Source: RDXT01 sp033762375
Lineage (GTDB): Bacteria; Bacteroidota; Bacteroidia; J057
DNA length: 64,000 nt
Reading direction: 5' to 3'
Assembly (NCBI GenBank): GCA_033762375.1
Contig: JANRLQ010000026.1
Span: 496,001 to 560,000 of the forward strand
Shown: positions 9,543 through 18,897 of the stretch, in pieces
How the letters are laid out: every line of letters starts with the position of its first letter
Position numbering within the stretch: the first letter of the stretch is position 1
Position numbers and translations under genes: made by a program
The notes under the pieces: generated by a model
What the model saw: only the letters and a program-made list of their open reading frames with translations
Told to the model about the DNA's origin: nothing
Database searches by the model: none

Positions 9543-12221
9543 ATGGGGTTTTTACAGAAGTTTCGCAATACTGGGATTGTCCTCATATGGTTGGTGCATG
9601 CACCAGCAGGATTATTGTGGGCACAAACAGGTAGCTATACTACTGGACAATATACCCTGGATCAGGCACTCAAACATATTGAGCAGCTCTACAAGGTCAA
9701 GATAAATTATAATGCCACGGAAGCTCAGCAGATACAGGTGCCCCCGCTCCGGCGCGGCTGCCCCACTCCGGAGCAGGCATTGGATCAGTTGCTGAGGGGT
9801 ACAGGGCTGGCATACCGACGCCAGGATGACAAGCATATTTTAGTATGTCCGGCAAAAGAGACCGCTGAACCACTCATCATCACCGGGGTGGTCATAGATG
9901 CCAATACCCAAGAGGCACTGAGTATGGCCTCTGTCAGGGTTTTCCATGAAAAGCAGGCTTCTGTACAGGCTGGCTCGAATGGTTTTTTTCGGGTATCCCT
10001 GTATAACCGGCAGCCAGACACCTTGTGCATTTCCTTTGCCGGGTATAAGCCTGATACACAGGTTGTTTCAGGAGCAGAGTCAGGCTTGACCATCCGGGCT
10101 GTCCTGATTCAGAATGACGCGACCGACAGCGTGATTATCACCCAACTGACGCCCGCGCTCCGAAATGGTCAGGGCCTCAATGGCATATCAGTGGCAGCTC
10201 CCGCCCGGCGGTCCACGTTGATGGATGTGTCAGGCCGGGATTTGTTGCGTAACCTGACCCTGATCCCGGGCGTCTCCAGCATCAACGAATCAGCCTCTGA
10301 GATGAGCATCCGGGGGGGATCACCTGACCAGAACCTCGTGTTGCTGGATAATATCACGTTGTATCAGCCAGGCCACGCCAATGGTGCGCTGAGTGTCGTC
10401 AATCCGGATATGATCCGGGGCTATACGCTCTATCGCAGTGGATTTGACGCCAGGAACGGGGGGCGTCTTTCAGGACTGATAGATATGAAAAGCTGCACGA
10501 CACGTGCACACCCCCGCATGGTACTCGGCAGCAACGCGGTACTGGCCTCAGCGATGGTAAGCCATCCGATCGCAGACTCTTCCGGCAGCTTTGCGGCCAG
10601 TTTCAGGCACTCGCTGGCCGGATGGTTATATCCGGGTGATACCTGGATCGGTACTTTTGTGCAGCAGGGACTGGTCGCTGAGCAGGCAACAGACTCAAGC
10701 CGGGGGGCAGCCCCCCGTTTTACATTTGGGGATGCTCAGTTTTCCAGCATGATACTGACTGGCCGCCAGGCGCTGATCAGCGTGTCGGGGTTTGTATCAT
10801 GGGATCGGTTGTTGTATCACCCGCCATCCCAGGAGCTGACGGCTGGTACAGAAGAGCTGCACGATGCCACCCGGCAGCAGTCGTATGGCTTCAGCCTAAA
10901 CTGGGATCAGCAATGGAACCAACGGTTAGCAGGGCATACCTCTGCGGCCTTCTCAGGGCTGCAATCCGCATACCAGGCCTACTATGGATTGAGCAGTAAA
11001 CATGGTGCATATAGCCGGGAGCAACTGCAGAATAGCCGGGTCCAAGACCTGACCCTCCGGCACAATCTTGCCTGGTGGCTTGGTCGCCGGGACACCCTGC
11101 ACCTCGGGGTACACACTACCCAGATACGCACCCAGACAGACGCCACCCTGGTCGAGACGTTTCAGCAAAAAACAGATAGTATCCCCCTCACAGATCGGCT
11201 GGCAGCACAGGCAGGGCTGATCCTGACGGGATATGGCGACTTTCACTGGCGGATGACGCCCCAGATATTTGTCCGTACAGGTGTCAGATACTCCTGGTAT
11301 CAGCCGACCCAAAAACGCTATTGGGAGCCCCGCGCCGAGATAAGGGTAGCCCTGACGGATGCCATCAGCCTCAACCTTTCATGGGGTATATACCGGCAGT
11401 TTGTGGTGCGCACCCAGATGATGAATGCGCTGAATATGGGAGAAGATTACTGGATGCTCACAGGGGCAGACAGTTTTCCTGTTTCGCAGTCCCGTATGGC
11501 TACCATGTCACTGGTGTGGCGATCAGCCCGTCATGGCTGGGAGGCTAACCTGGAGGTGTATCGGAAGCATATGGATGGACTGGTGGCGTACTCCCTGAGT
11601 TATAATCCATTTACCTACCAGACAGAGGAGAATGGTCTCCAGACAGCGGGACAAGGAACCGCCTGTGGGGCAGAGGCCTGGATCAAAAAAACCGCTCATC
11701 GGTATTCTTTTTGGGCGAGTTATACCCTGAGCAACGTTATACATCAGTTTGACGGCCTGAATGCCGGTCAGGCATATCCTGCATTATTTGACCAGCGGCA
11801 TCAGGTGAGACTCGGGGAAGAAGCCTGGCTCCTGGCAAGAGATAAGCCCAATACCATCAAGATAGCTGCGGTATGGCTTTTTGCCAGCGGTAAACCTTAC
11901 TCGCAGCCTGATGGCATCAGACAGGAGTCACAAGGCGTGCAGCCATTGTATCTGCTCCAATACACCTCTGTTAATGCAGTACGGCTGCCTGCGTATCACC
12001 GGCTGGATATATCAGCTACCTGGGTGACCAGACCAGCGCATAGACGTTTTTATTGTGAGACGACTGCCTCAGTATGGAACCTATATAATCGTCAGAATAT
12101 TGAGAGCCGCCGGTATTTTTTGTCCTGGATGCCGGGTAATGAGCAGATGCCCAGTATCTCCAGCATGGACAGATACCTGATGAGACTCACACCCAATATA
12201 TCCGTAAACCTGGTTTTCTGA
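9543..12221 (+). CDS. TonB-dependent outer-membrane receptor with STN signalling domain
   Basis: An 892-residue outer-membrane transporter/sensor. In order: signal peptide (about 1-27, ending LLWAQ), a secretin/TonB short N-terminal (STN) domain (about 33-105, YTLDQALKHIEQLYKVKINYN), a carboxypeptidase-regulatory-like beta domain (about 112-185, ITGVVIDANTQEALSMASV), a plug (about 215-320, LTLIPGVSSINESASEMSIRGG) and a beta-barrel ending in NISVNLVF with a terminal Phe. The STN domain marks it as a signal-transducing receptor talking to the adjacent FecR. No SusD-like partner follows, so it is not a standard glycan-uptake pair. The substrate is unknown. Confidence 0.93.
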   Translation: MGFLQKFRNTGIVLIWLVHAPAGLLWAQTGSYTTGQYTLDQALKHIEQLYKVKINYNATEAQQIQVPPLRRGCPTPEQALDQLLRGTGLAYRRQDDKHILVCPAKETAEPLIITGVVIDANTQEALSMASVRVFHEKQASVQAGSNGFFRVSLYNRQPDTLCISFAGYKPDTQVVSGAESGLTIRAVLIQNDATDSVIITQLTPALRNGQGLNGISVAAPARRSTLMDVSGRDLLRNLTLIPGVSSINESASEMSIRGGSPDQNLVLLDNITLYQPGHANGALSVVNPDMIRGYTLYRSGFDARNGGRLSGLIDMKSCTTRAHPRMVLGSNAVLASAMVSHPIADSSGSFAASFRHSLAGWLYPGDTWIGTFVQQGLVAEQATDSSRGAAPRFTFGDAQFSSMILTGRQALISVSGFVSWDRLLYHPPSQELTAGTEELHDATRQQSYGFSLNWDQQWNQRLAGHTSAAFSGLQSAYQAYYGLSSKHGAYSREQLQNSRVQDLTLRHNLAWWLGRRDTLHLGVHTTQIRTQTDATLVETFQQKTDSIPLTDRLAAQAGLILTGYGDFHWRMTPQIFVRTGVRYSWYQPTQKRYWEPRAEIRVALTDAISLNLSWGIYRQFVVRTQMMNALNMGEDYWMLTGADSFPVSQSRMATMSLVWRSARHGWEANLEVYRKHMDGLVAYSLSYNPFTYQTEENGLQTAGQGTACGAEAWIKKTAHRYSFWASYTLSNVIHQFDGLNAGQAYPALFDQRHQVRLGEEAWLLARDKPNTIKIAAVWLFASGKPYSQPDGIRQESQGVQPLYLLQYTSVNAVRLPAYHRLDISATWVTRPAHRRFYCETTASVWNLYNRQNIESRRYFLSWMPGNEQMPSISSMDRYLMRLTPNISVNLVF

Positions 12222-12257
12222 CCAGGGAACACATAGTCGCGACTGATCAGATATAAC

Positions 12258-12278
12258 CATCCTGTATCTGACAGGATG
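12258..12278 (+). terminator. Hairpin after TonB receptor gene
   Basis: CATCCTGT pairs with ACAGGATG around a five-base loop, then TTTACTTGTT. It looks like a weak intrinsic terminator or attenuator that would partly separate the signalling genes from the protease gene 36 bases on. Confidence 0.5.
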
Positions 12279-12313
12279 TTTACTTGTTATTATCCTTACC
12301 CTAACCTTTTCCA

Positions 12314-15300
12314 ATGCAATTTCTTCGACTTGTAACCTTGATGAGTTGTCTGAGCGGACTGCTACATGCTCAGGTCGTGCCTTCATACTGGTCAGCCCGG
12401 ACCGCGACAGATATTCCGGTATATGCTGAGCGCCTGATACAGCCGGATCGTTATCTCACAACAGCGCTTGACGTACCTGTTTTAAAGCAGACGATTGCTG
12501 GTGCTCCCCTGGAGCCGACCTCTGCCGAACCAACCCGCATCACGGCTCCCGTTGTAAGCCTGCCGATGCCTGACGGATCCTTTCAGACATTCAGGGTGTA
12601 TCGCACAGAGGTAATGCACCCCGATCTGGCGGCCCGTTATCCTGAGATTATGACCTGGTCAGGCGTCAGCGTGGACCGGCCTTCGACCCGGCTGCGGATG
12701 GATATTACCCCAGCTGGACTTCATGCAATGGTGATCGCGCCGGGTGAGGTCGTATTTATTGACCCTGCTGCACGCGGCCTTACAGACCTCTACCTTTCCT
12801 ACTACAAAAAAGACCTCACGAGCAAAGCAGGTCTTGATCAGATGGTGTGTGATGCTGCGGAGGATATCCAGGACCGCACCAAGGGACATGATCATCCGGA
12901 AATGTCTTCCGGAGACGAGCTCCGCACCTACCGGCTGGCGCTGGCGTGTACCGGTGAGTACAGCCAGTTTCATGGAGGGACGGTATCCGGGGCACTGGCT
13001 GCCATGGTCACCTCTGTGAACCGTGTCAATGGGGTATATGAGCAGGAGGTAGGGGTGAGAATGGTGCTGATTCCCAATAACGACCAGCTTATATTCCTGA
13101 ATGCGGCCACAGACCCCTACACCAACAACGATGGAGGGGCTATGCTGGGCCAAAACCAGACTACCATCACCTCCATCATCGGGGCCGCCAACTACGACAT
13201 CGGGCACGTATATAGCACAGGCGGCGGTGGTGTCGCTTTTCTGGGCAGTGTATGTACCGGCAATAAAGCACGTGGGGTGACAGGGTCTCCTGCTCCCGTA
13301 GGAGATCCGTTTGACATAGATTTTGTCGCGCACGAAATGGGGCATCAGTTTGGTGGCAACCATACCTTTAATGGTACCAGCGGAGCCTGTAATGGCAACC
13401 GGGCCGGAAATGCTGCCTACGAGCCGGGCAGCGGCACTACCATTATGGCGTATGCGGGTATTTGCAGTCCGCAGAACCTTCAGCCTAATTCAGATGCTTA
13501 TTTCCACACCAAAAGTTTTGATGAAATATACACGTTCATCCATACCGGCGCAGGGAATAACTGCCCTGTCATCACCCAGACAGGCAATCAGGCCCCTGTA
13601 GTAGATGCCGGTACGAGCGGGTATGTCATCCCCATCAGCACCCCTTTTGTTCTGACAGGCTCTGCGACAGATCCGGATGGAGATACCCTGACGTATTGCT
13701 GGGAACAATACAACCTGGGGCCCGCCGGCGCCCCCAACAATCCCAGCGGAGATGCACCCATATTTCGGTCATTTAATCCCGTGGCTTCGTCCTCCCGTAC
13801 CTTCCCACGCCTCAGCAGCCTGCTGAACAATGTCCAGCAGACGGGTGAAATATTGCCTACCTATGCACGTACCCTCAACTTCCGGCTGACGGCACGGGAC
13901 AACAAACCAGGTGGTGGTGGGGTCTCTTATGATGGTACCTCAGTCATTGTGACGGATCTGGCAGGGCCGTTTCTGGTCACACAACCTAATACAGCGGTCT
14001 CCCTCACAGGCGGTACTGCCTATGAAGTGAAATGGGATGTCGCTAATACCAATCTGGCTCCGGTACTGTGCAAGACTGTCACCATCCTGTTGTCTTTTGA
14101 CGGTGGTAATACCTACCCAGACACCCTGGCCAGCCAGATAGCCAATGCCGGCTCTCAGGTAGTGCTGCTGCCAGCCCAGTACAGCAATACCTGCCGGATC
14201 AAGGTACAGGCAGATGACAATATCTTTTTTGATATTTCAGATCGGAACTTTTCAATTGTACAACCTACAGCGCCCGGATTTACGGTTTTCCCGCTGACCA
14301 ACAGCCTGCGGTTATGCCCTGGCGACAGCGCGACCCTGACGGCACTGACTACGCAGTTGCTCAGCTTCACGGATCCTATTGCGGTCCTGACCCTGGGACT
14401 GCCTACCGGCGTGACCGCTGTGCTGAGTGCCGATACCATCACAGCAGGAGATACCATATTGATCACCTTTTATGCGGACACGGCCATTGCCTCCGGGACC
14501 ACCGTGGTGAGCCTGGCAGCTACCAGCCCCAATGCAGCGCCCTCTCTCAACCTGCTCCAACTGGAAACGCTGGCCGGCACTCCGCTGGCGCTGACCGCTG
14601 CCTATCCGCAGAATGGTGCCACCCGAACCTCCCGATTCCCGACATTCTCCTGGACGCCAGGTGCCGCAGGGGATACCTATGAAATCGAGATTGCCAGCTC
14701 GCCGGCTTTTGGGGCATCTACCCTGATTACGGCCAGTAACCTGGCAGTACCCAACTTCACACCGGACACTGAGTTTGTGAGCCAGGGCGTATTTTACTGG
14801 CGGGTGCGGGCATATAACTACTGCGGAGCCGGGGCATACAGTGAGGTAAGCGCTTTCCAGACCAGCTTCTGTATCATCACCAACAGCACAGATGTACCCA
14901 AGACGATCCCGCTGTTTGGGAGTCCGATCCTGGCGACCTCGACTGTGAATGCGCAGCTCGGAGGGCCCCTGGAAAGTGTGCACGTGCTCAACGTACGGGG
15001 CACACATGTTTCTGTCAGCCAGCTCAGCGGACGTATCACGAGTCCGGCAGGTACCGTCGTGCCGCTTTTTGGCAATTCCTGTACGGAGGATGATGAAAAT
15101 TTTGCCTTCAGCTTCAGTGATCAGGCAGCACCGGGGGCGATCCCTTGTCCGCCGACCAGTGGGGCAGCGTATAAGCCAGTAGGCTCACTCGACTCACTGG
15201 CAGGCGAAAATGCTTTTGGGATATGGACCCTTACCCTGGAGGATAACGCTAACTTTGACAATGGTCAGTTGAATGGCTGGGCACTGGAAATTTGCATTCC

Positions 15301-15916
15301 GTCTGGTACCAATATTCTCCCCGATAAAAATGGCCCGCTGCCTGCCCGCCGCTGGAATATACGCACGGTGACAGATACCTTCCTCGCGGTCAATGATCCT
15401 GTCGGAATCCCATCCGGAACGGTTTATACCCTGATCACCCTCCCCGTCAATGGTGTAATGCGCCTTAATGGTGATACCCTAGACATTGGAGCGACATTCA
15501 CACAGGAAGACATCAACCAACTGAAGCTGGATTATGCCCACGATGGTACCCTGACACTGGCAGATTCGTTTCGGTATGCCGTGCAAAACCAGTTTGGCGG
15601 ATGGTTAGGGACACCTACTTTCCAGATCACGGTCCTGCAAACCACGGATATAGATGAGCCGGGGCTGGGTACAGCCTTGACCCTATTCCCGGTGCCTGCT
15701 GATGAGGTGCTGGCGATCCGGTTAGGGGCACCGGTAGCCGTTGGGGTGACGCTGAGCCTGCTGGATATGCAGGGTCGGCAAGTATTGCCCTCAGTCCAGC
15801 TTACATACGGAGAGACTACGTATGACCTGGATATATCCCGGCTGGCATCCGGGCTGTACCTGCTGGACGTGGTATCTGCTGCAGGGCGCGAGGTGCGGAA
15901 GGTCGTGGTCGAATAA
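12314..15916 (+). CDS. Secreted reprolysin-like zinc metalloprotease with P-domain and T9SS sorting signal
   Basis: A 1200-residue exported protease. A signal peptide (about 1-19, ending LLHAQ) and a propeptide precede a metzincin catalytic domain with HEMGHQFGGNH at residues 340-350, i.e. HExxHxxGxxH. The Met-turn is TIMAYAGIC. Beta-sandwich and fibronectin-like modules follow, then a proprotein-convertase-type P-domain (FGIWTLTLED, GWALEICIP), another beta module, and a C-terminal type A sorting domain (LFPVPADEVL, LLDMQGR, LASGLYLLDVV, VRKVVVE). It should cross the outer membrane by the type IX system and be anchored or released. It lies just after the FecI/FecR/TonB-receptor genes, so control by that sigma factor is plausible but unproven. 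Confidence 0.95.
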   Translation: MQFLRLVTLMSCLSGLLHAQVVPSYWSARTATDIPVYAERLIQPDRYLTTALDVPVLKQTIAGAPLEPTSAEPTRITAPVVSLPMPDGSFQTFRVYRTEVMHPDLAARYPEIMTWSGVSVDRPSTRLRMDITPAGLHAMVIAPGEVVFIDPAARGLTDLYLSYYKKDLTSKAGLDQMVCDAAEDIQDRTKGHDHPEMSSGDELRTYRLALACTGEYSQFHGGTVSGALAAMVTSVNRVNGVYEQEVGVRMVLIPNNDQLIFLNAATDPYTNNDGGAMLGQNQTTITSIIGAANYDIGHVYSTGGGGVAFLGSVCTGNKARGVTGSPAPVGDPFDIDFVAHEMGHQFGGNHTFNGTSGACNGNRAGNAAYEPGSGTTIMAYAGICSPQNLQPNSDAYFHTKSFDEIYTFIHTGAGNNCPVITQTGNQAPVVDAGTSGYVIPISTPFVLTGSATDPDGDTLTYCWEQYNLGPAGAPNNPSGDAPIFRSFNPVASSSRTFPRLSSLLNNVQQTGEILPTYARTLNFRLTARDNKPGGGGVSYDGTSVIVTDLAGPFLVTQPNTAVSLTGGTAYEVKWDVANTNLAPVLCKTVTILLSFDGGNTYPDTLASQIANAGSQVVLLPAQYSNTCRIKVQADDNIFFDISDRNFSIVQPTAPGFTVFPLTNSLRLCPGDSATLTALTTQLLSFTDPIAVLTLGLPTGVTAVLSADTITAGDTILITFYADTAIASGTTVVSLAATSPNAAPSLNLLQLETLAGTPLALTAAYPQNGATRTSRFPTFSWTPGAAGDTYEIEIASSPAFGASTLITASNLAVPNFTPDTEFVSQGVFYWRVRAYNYCGAGAYSEVSAFQTSFCIITNSTDVPKTIPLFGSPILATSTVNAQLGGPLESVHVLNVRGTHVSVSQLSGRITSPAGTVVPLFGNSCTEDDENFAFSFSDQAAPGAIPCPPTSGAAYKPVGSLDSLAGENAFGIWTLTLEDNANFDNGQLNGWALEICIPSGTNILPDKNGPLPARRWNIRTVTDTFLAVNDPVGIPSGTVYTLITLPVNGVMRLNGDTLDIGATFTQEDINQLKLDYAHDGTLTLADSFRYAVQNQFGGWLGTPTFQITVLQTTDIDEPGLGTALTLFPVPADEVLAIRLGAPVAVGVTLSLLDMQGRQVLPSVQLTYGETTYDLDISRLASGLYLLDVVSAAGREVRKVVVE

Positions 15917-15938
15917 AAACAGAAGCCTATTCACAAAT

Positions 15939-15962
15939 AATGGGGAGCCGAGGCTCCCCATT
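15939..15962. terminator. Bidirectional intrinsic terminator
   Basis: A near-perfect inverted repeat of ATGGGGAGC and GCTCCCCAT around CGAG, followed by TTTT on the plus strand. It lies between the convergent protease gene (ends 15916) and the outer-membrane barrel gene (ends 15967). Confidence 0.85.
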
Positions 15963-15966
15963 TTGG

Positions 15967-16632
15967 TTAGTGTGTCAGCCAACCCAGGCCAGCCACGAGG
16001 GAGAGGCCTCTGAGCTGACGTATGCGCCGGGCAGTGGTCGCCTGTAGGTAGGCTAGTTGCCGATCCTCCGGCAGTGCGCCCGTATCCAGGGTCCAGGCTG
16101 CTTCCAGGCCTATACGCCAGATGATACGCTCCCGCCAGACGTGTTGGGTACCGATCATCGCAGCCAGGGAGATAGCACCAAAAGTACCCAGCCGGGAGCG
16201 GCCATCCGGAAAAAAACGATGTGCAAGGTCTTGGGCATGGGTGGTGTTGAGATAGACACCTATACGCTGATAGGGGCCTACGGGCGCGATATTGCCCCGG
16301 CGATACAAAGGATATATCAGCAAGGCCGGGCCTGTGTACCACCCGCGCAGCCGCATATAACTCATGGTATCCCGCAGCATGTAGGCTGACAGGGTGCGAT
16401 AATATCCCAGCGTCCACTCGGCTGAGAGGCGGCGGGTCACGATTCGCTCCACAGAGAGGTCACCATACACATTAAACCTCAGGGGCGGGCCTTCCCGGAG
16501 GCGCAGTCCCAAGGCTGGAAAAGCAGATGCGCTGACCCGTATCGCGGTGCGGTATCCCAGATACCCCGAAGGCTGGCCCAGGGCTACGGCAAGTCCCAGG
16601 CAGCCGTACAGGCACAGGACCTGGCGTAACAT
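15967..16632 (-). CDS. Predicted small outer-membrane beta-barrel protein
   Basis: 221 residues, family not recognised. A signal peptide (MLRQVLCLYGCLGLAVALGQ) is followed by alternating polar/hydrophobic strands rich in Tyr, Trp and Arg (RFNVYGDLSVERI, SAEWTLGYYRTLSAYM, IIWRIGLEAAWTL) and ends GLGWLTH, consistent with an 8- to 10-stranded barrel. The ATG at 16632 shares one base with the upstream gene's stop (TAATG), so the two are translationally coupled; longer upstream readings overlap that gene and lack a signal peptide. It is the last gene of a minus-strand run that includes two DUF4178 proteins. Confidence 0.75.
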   Translation of the reverse strand: MLRQVLCLYGCLGLAVALGQPSGYLGYRTAIRVSASAFPALGLRLREGPPLRFNVYGDLSVERIVTRRLSAEWTLGYYRTLSAYMLRDTMSYMRLRGWYTGPALLIYPLYRRGNIAPVGPYQRIGVYLNTTHAQDLAHRFFPDGRSRLGTFGAISLAAMIGTQHVWRERIIWRIGLEAAWTLDTGALPEDRQLAYLQATTARRIRQLRGLSLVAGLGWLTH

Positions 16633-16886
16633 TATTTGCCGGAGCGAAATCCGCCGCCAATACCTCCTCCGCTCTGGTGCCGCAACAGATAATAACTCCG
16701 GAAGGTAGTCCCGAGACATTGGCCGTTGTGGTTGCGGTAATAATCAGGGCAATTTTGTCTGATGACTTCCATTGTCTGCTTATTGGCGAGGCCTGTTACC
16801 CCCCAGCCGATCACGGAGCCAGCATAGGCTGTCAGGCCCATCGCTCCCAGGAGCAGCAAGATCATGATTCTGGAGAATGCACTCAT
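16632..16886 (-). CDS. Small exported or membrane protein, unknown
   Basis: 84 residues starting MSAFSRIMILLLLGAMG, an N-terminal hydrophobic segment or signal peptide. The mature part has two cysteines (NCPDYY and GQCLGT) and a glycine-rich basic tail (GGGIGGGFRSGK). No family is recognised. It lies 16 bases after the DUF4178 membrane protein and overlaps the barrel gene by one base, so it very likely belongs with them. An in-frame extension to 16967 would run into the upstream gene and lacks a signal. Confidence 0.65.
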   Translation of the reverse strand: MSAFSRIMILLLLGAMGLTAYAGSVIGWGVTGLANKQTMEVIRQNCPDYYRNHNGQCLGTTFRSYYLLRHQSGGGIGGGFRSGK

Positions 16887-16902
16887 GGCAGTAAAATTTG
16901 GA

Positions 16903-18207
16903 TCACTTAAAACGATAGGGCGTATAAGCAGGAAGTTGCTTGAGGCGGTTTTGGGCCATCCAGACAATCAGAAATGCCAGGATAGCTCCGATCAGTACAT
17001 AGCGGGTGAGCATGATGTCTTGGTACAGCGTAACAGTCGCAGCTGAATTAGCGGCTCCTCCCGCATCTGCAAACAACCGGATGGTATAAGCACCTGGCCC
17101 CTCAGCCCGAAACAACATCGTCTCAGACAGTTCGCTTTCTGACCAGGAACCCTCATCGTCCACCCCGGACTCGTGATAAAATTCGCCTTCGACGGTATTA
17201 AGCACCTCCTCGCTGCTGTCCATGATGTATGCCATCAGGTATGCCTGGGAGTTGTTGGCGATGGTATTCAGCGAAATTTTCAGTTTGTAAAGTCCCTTGG
17301 CAGGTATCTTGAAGTCATCAAGGTCGTATCCTTCCTGCCCGATGGCAGAGACCATCACCTCTTTTTCGTAAGCGGTTTTGCCGGGCCCAAAAGAAAGAAT
17401 CGTAAGCAGGGACATGACAACACCCACGACGAGAGAGACAAGTCTCACAAATGACCATATGACACGCTGGTCATCAAGGCTCTGGATGGTTTCCTGCTCC
17501 CCAAATGCCTCCAGCAGCGCCATGCGGGAAATAGGAGATTCTCTGAAAAACTCAACCTCCGTCACCTCCCCCTGTTTATTCAGGCGTGACTCGACGATAT
17601 ACATATCCCCCTTGAAGGAGTAGGACGCGAAGCTGATCCGGTCACCTTTGTGGAGATGATAATTTGACTCGCCTTCAAAGTACACAATGTCTGCCTCTCC
17701 ATATTCCTGCACAATATTGATTCCATGATTTTGGAAAAAAGCCAGCCGCAGGCTATGGTCCAGTGTCATGGGTTGGTCTGGGGTGATTTCATAGGAAATC
17801 CAGTATCCTTCTTTGTCTTCGACCAGGTACAGATAGGTCCGCCGCTCATCCATGAGCAGCCACTCATCATACAGCCAGATCTCCGTGGAGTATCCGCTTT
17901 CACTGCCTTCCCGCCAAAACTCCTCATACTGCATCTTCCAGCGGGTGCGGCCCATCACCTGATAGGTTTTGCCATCCAGGGTAGCTTTTTTACCGACTTC
18001 GATAAAAGAGTAGGGCTGAAATTTTTCAGGAGCCCCCAGACGGGTGATGATCTGATGCGTCTCACTGGTCGCATCGAGGACAGCCCCGCAGTACTGACAG
18101 GCCACAACCTGCGCACGCGGGTGGGTAATATGCAGGGCGTTGCCACATCCCTGGCAGGAAAACTGCTTGGCACTCGCCTGTGAGTTAGTAGCCACGATAG
18201 GTTCCAT
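16903..18207 (-). CDS. Zinc-ribbon DUF4178 protein with C-terminal membrane segments
   Basis: 434 residues. The N-terminal zinc ribbon has CQGCG (about residue 18) and CQYCG. A DUF4178 domain follows (FIEVGKKATLDGKTYQVMGR, YSTEIWLYDEWLLMDERRT, WISYEI). A hydrophobic segment sits around residues 255-280, then an extracytoplasmic beta-rich region (KIPAKGLYKLKISLNT, YTIRLFAD) and a final span (YVLIGAILAFLIVWM). DUF4178 proteins are of unknown function and are often seen near other membrane-stress genes; that association is general knowledge and not shown here. It starts five bases after its paralogue at 18213-18830 and probably works with it. Confidence 0.85.
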   Translation of the reverse strand: MEPIVATNSQASAKQFSCQGCGNALHITHPRAQVVACQYCGAVLDATSETHQIITRLGAPEKFQPYSFIEVGKKATLDGKTYQVMGRTRWKMQYEEFWREGSESGYSTEIWLYDEWLLMDERRTYLYLVEDKEGYWISYEITPDQPMTLDHSLRLAFFQNHGINIVQEYGEADIVYFEGESNYHLHKGDRISFASYSFKGDMYIVESRLNKQGEVTEVEFFRESPISRMALLEAFGEQETIQSLDDQRVIWSFVRLVSLVVGVVMSLLTILSFGPGKTAYEKEVMVSAIGQEGYDLDDFKIPAKGLYKLKISLNTIANNSQAYLMAYIMDSSEEVLNTVEGEFYHESGVDDEGSWSESELSETMLFRAEGPGAYTIRLFADAGGAANSAATVTLYQDIMLTRYVLIGAILAFLIVWMAQNRLKQLPAYTPYRFK

Positions 18208-18212
18208 GGGTG

Positions 18213-18830
18213 TCAGGCTATTTGGAGTTGATCGAGGGAGATGGTGTACCCGGTAAACACGATATGATCTTCGGGGAGCAGTTCCACGCTGAGGATCTGG
18301 CCTTTCTGAAGGCCTTCAATAAAGTCTGCCGGATCACCAGGTTTGATGCGGAAGGGGAGCTCACCCTCTCCGCCCTCCACGGTCGCCGTACTTTTGGAGG
18401 TCGTAAAAACCTCTCCGATGCCTGATCCGAGGTTGATCCGGACCCCTACCGGGATTTCATCGAGCAGAAGGCGGTGATCTAATACCTTGGTTTGTCTGAA
18501 AAAAACAAAGGAACCATCATCCTCCTGTAACCATCCTTCGGCCCCGTCCTGACTCCGCAGGAACCATTCGTCCCAAAATCCATCCTCATAATTCATCCGG
18601 ATTCGACCCAGGATCAGGTATTCACTACCTGCGAGGGAGACCGTTTTGCCAATACTGAGCCAGGAACCATAGTCCACAAGGAGATGCTGGGCCCCGGCCG
18701 CTGCCAGCTGGCCGGCGGGCAGGATATGGCTGGTCTGATGGCAGTAGCCACAGACAATGCTGCGGGACGCTGCATGCTGCTGGATGACGGGCGCACCGCA
18801 AGAGGGGCATTCGAATTGACGCTGGAACAT
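18213..18830 (-). CDS. Zinc-ribbon DUF4178 protein, soluble
   Basis: 205 residues. The N-terminal zinc ribbon FECPSCGAPVIQQ ... IVCGYCHQT provides four cysteines. A DUF4178 domain follows, with LSIGKTVSLAGSEYLILGRI and DGFWDEWFLRSQDGAEGWLQ. No membrane span is visible. It lacks the extra membrane and beta modules of the next gene and may be the cytosolic partner of the pair. It lies 67 bases downstream of ispF on the same strand, so it could be co-transcribed with the pfkB-HAD-ispF group. Confidence 0.85.
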   Translation of the reverse strand: MFQRQFECPSCGAPVIQQHAASRSIVCGYCHQTSHILPAGQLAAAGAQHLLVDYGSWLSIGKTVSLAGSEYLILGRIRMNYEDGFWDEWFLRSQDGAEGWLQEDDGSFVFFRQTKVLDHRLLLDEIPVGVRINLGSGIGEVFTTSKSTATVEGGEGELPFRIKPGDPADFIEGLQKGQILSVELLPEDHIVFTGYTISLDQLQIA

Positions 18831-18897
18831 ACTCGGCGGGTTGTGGGGCAGAAATTACGGCGGATTCGGACAGGATTCAAGCTTCCAGGTGAATAAA

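Noticed and set aside
9543..12221. SusC-type glycan transporter
   Set aside because: The receptor has an STN domain but no SusD-like partner or glycoside hydrolase follows.
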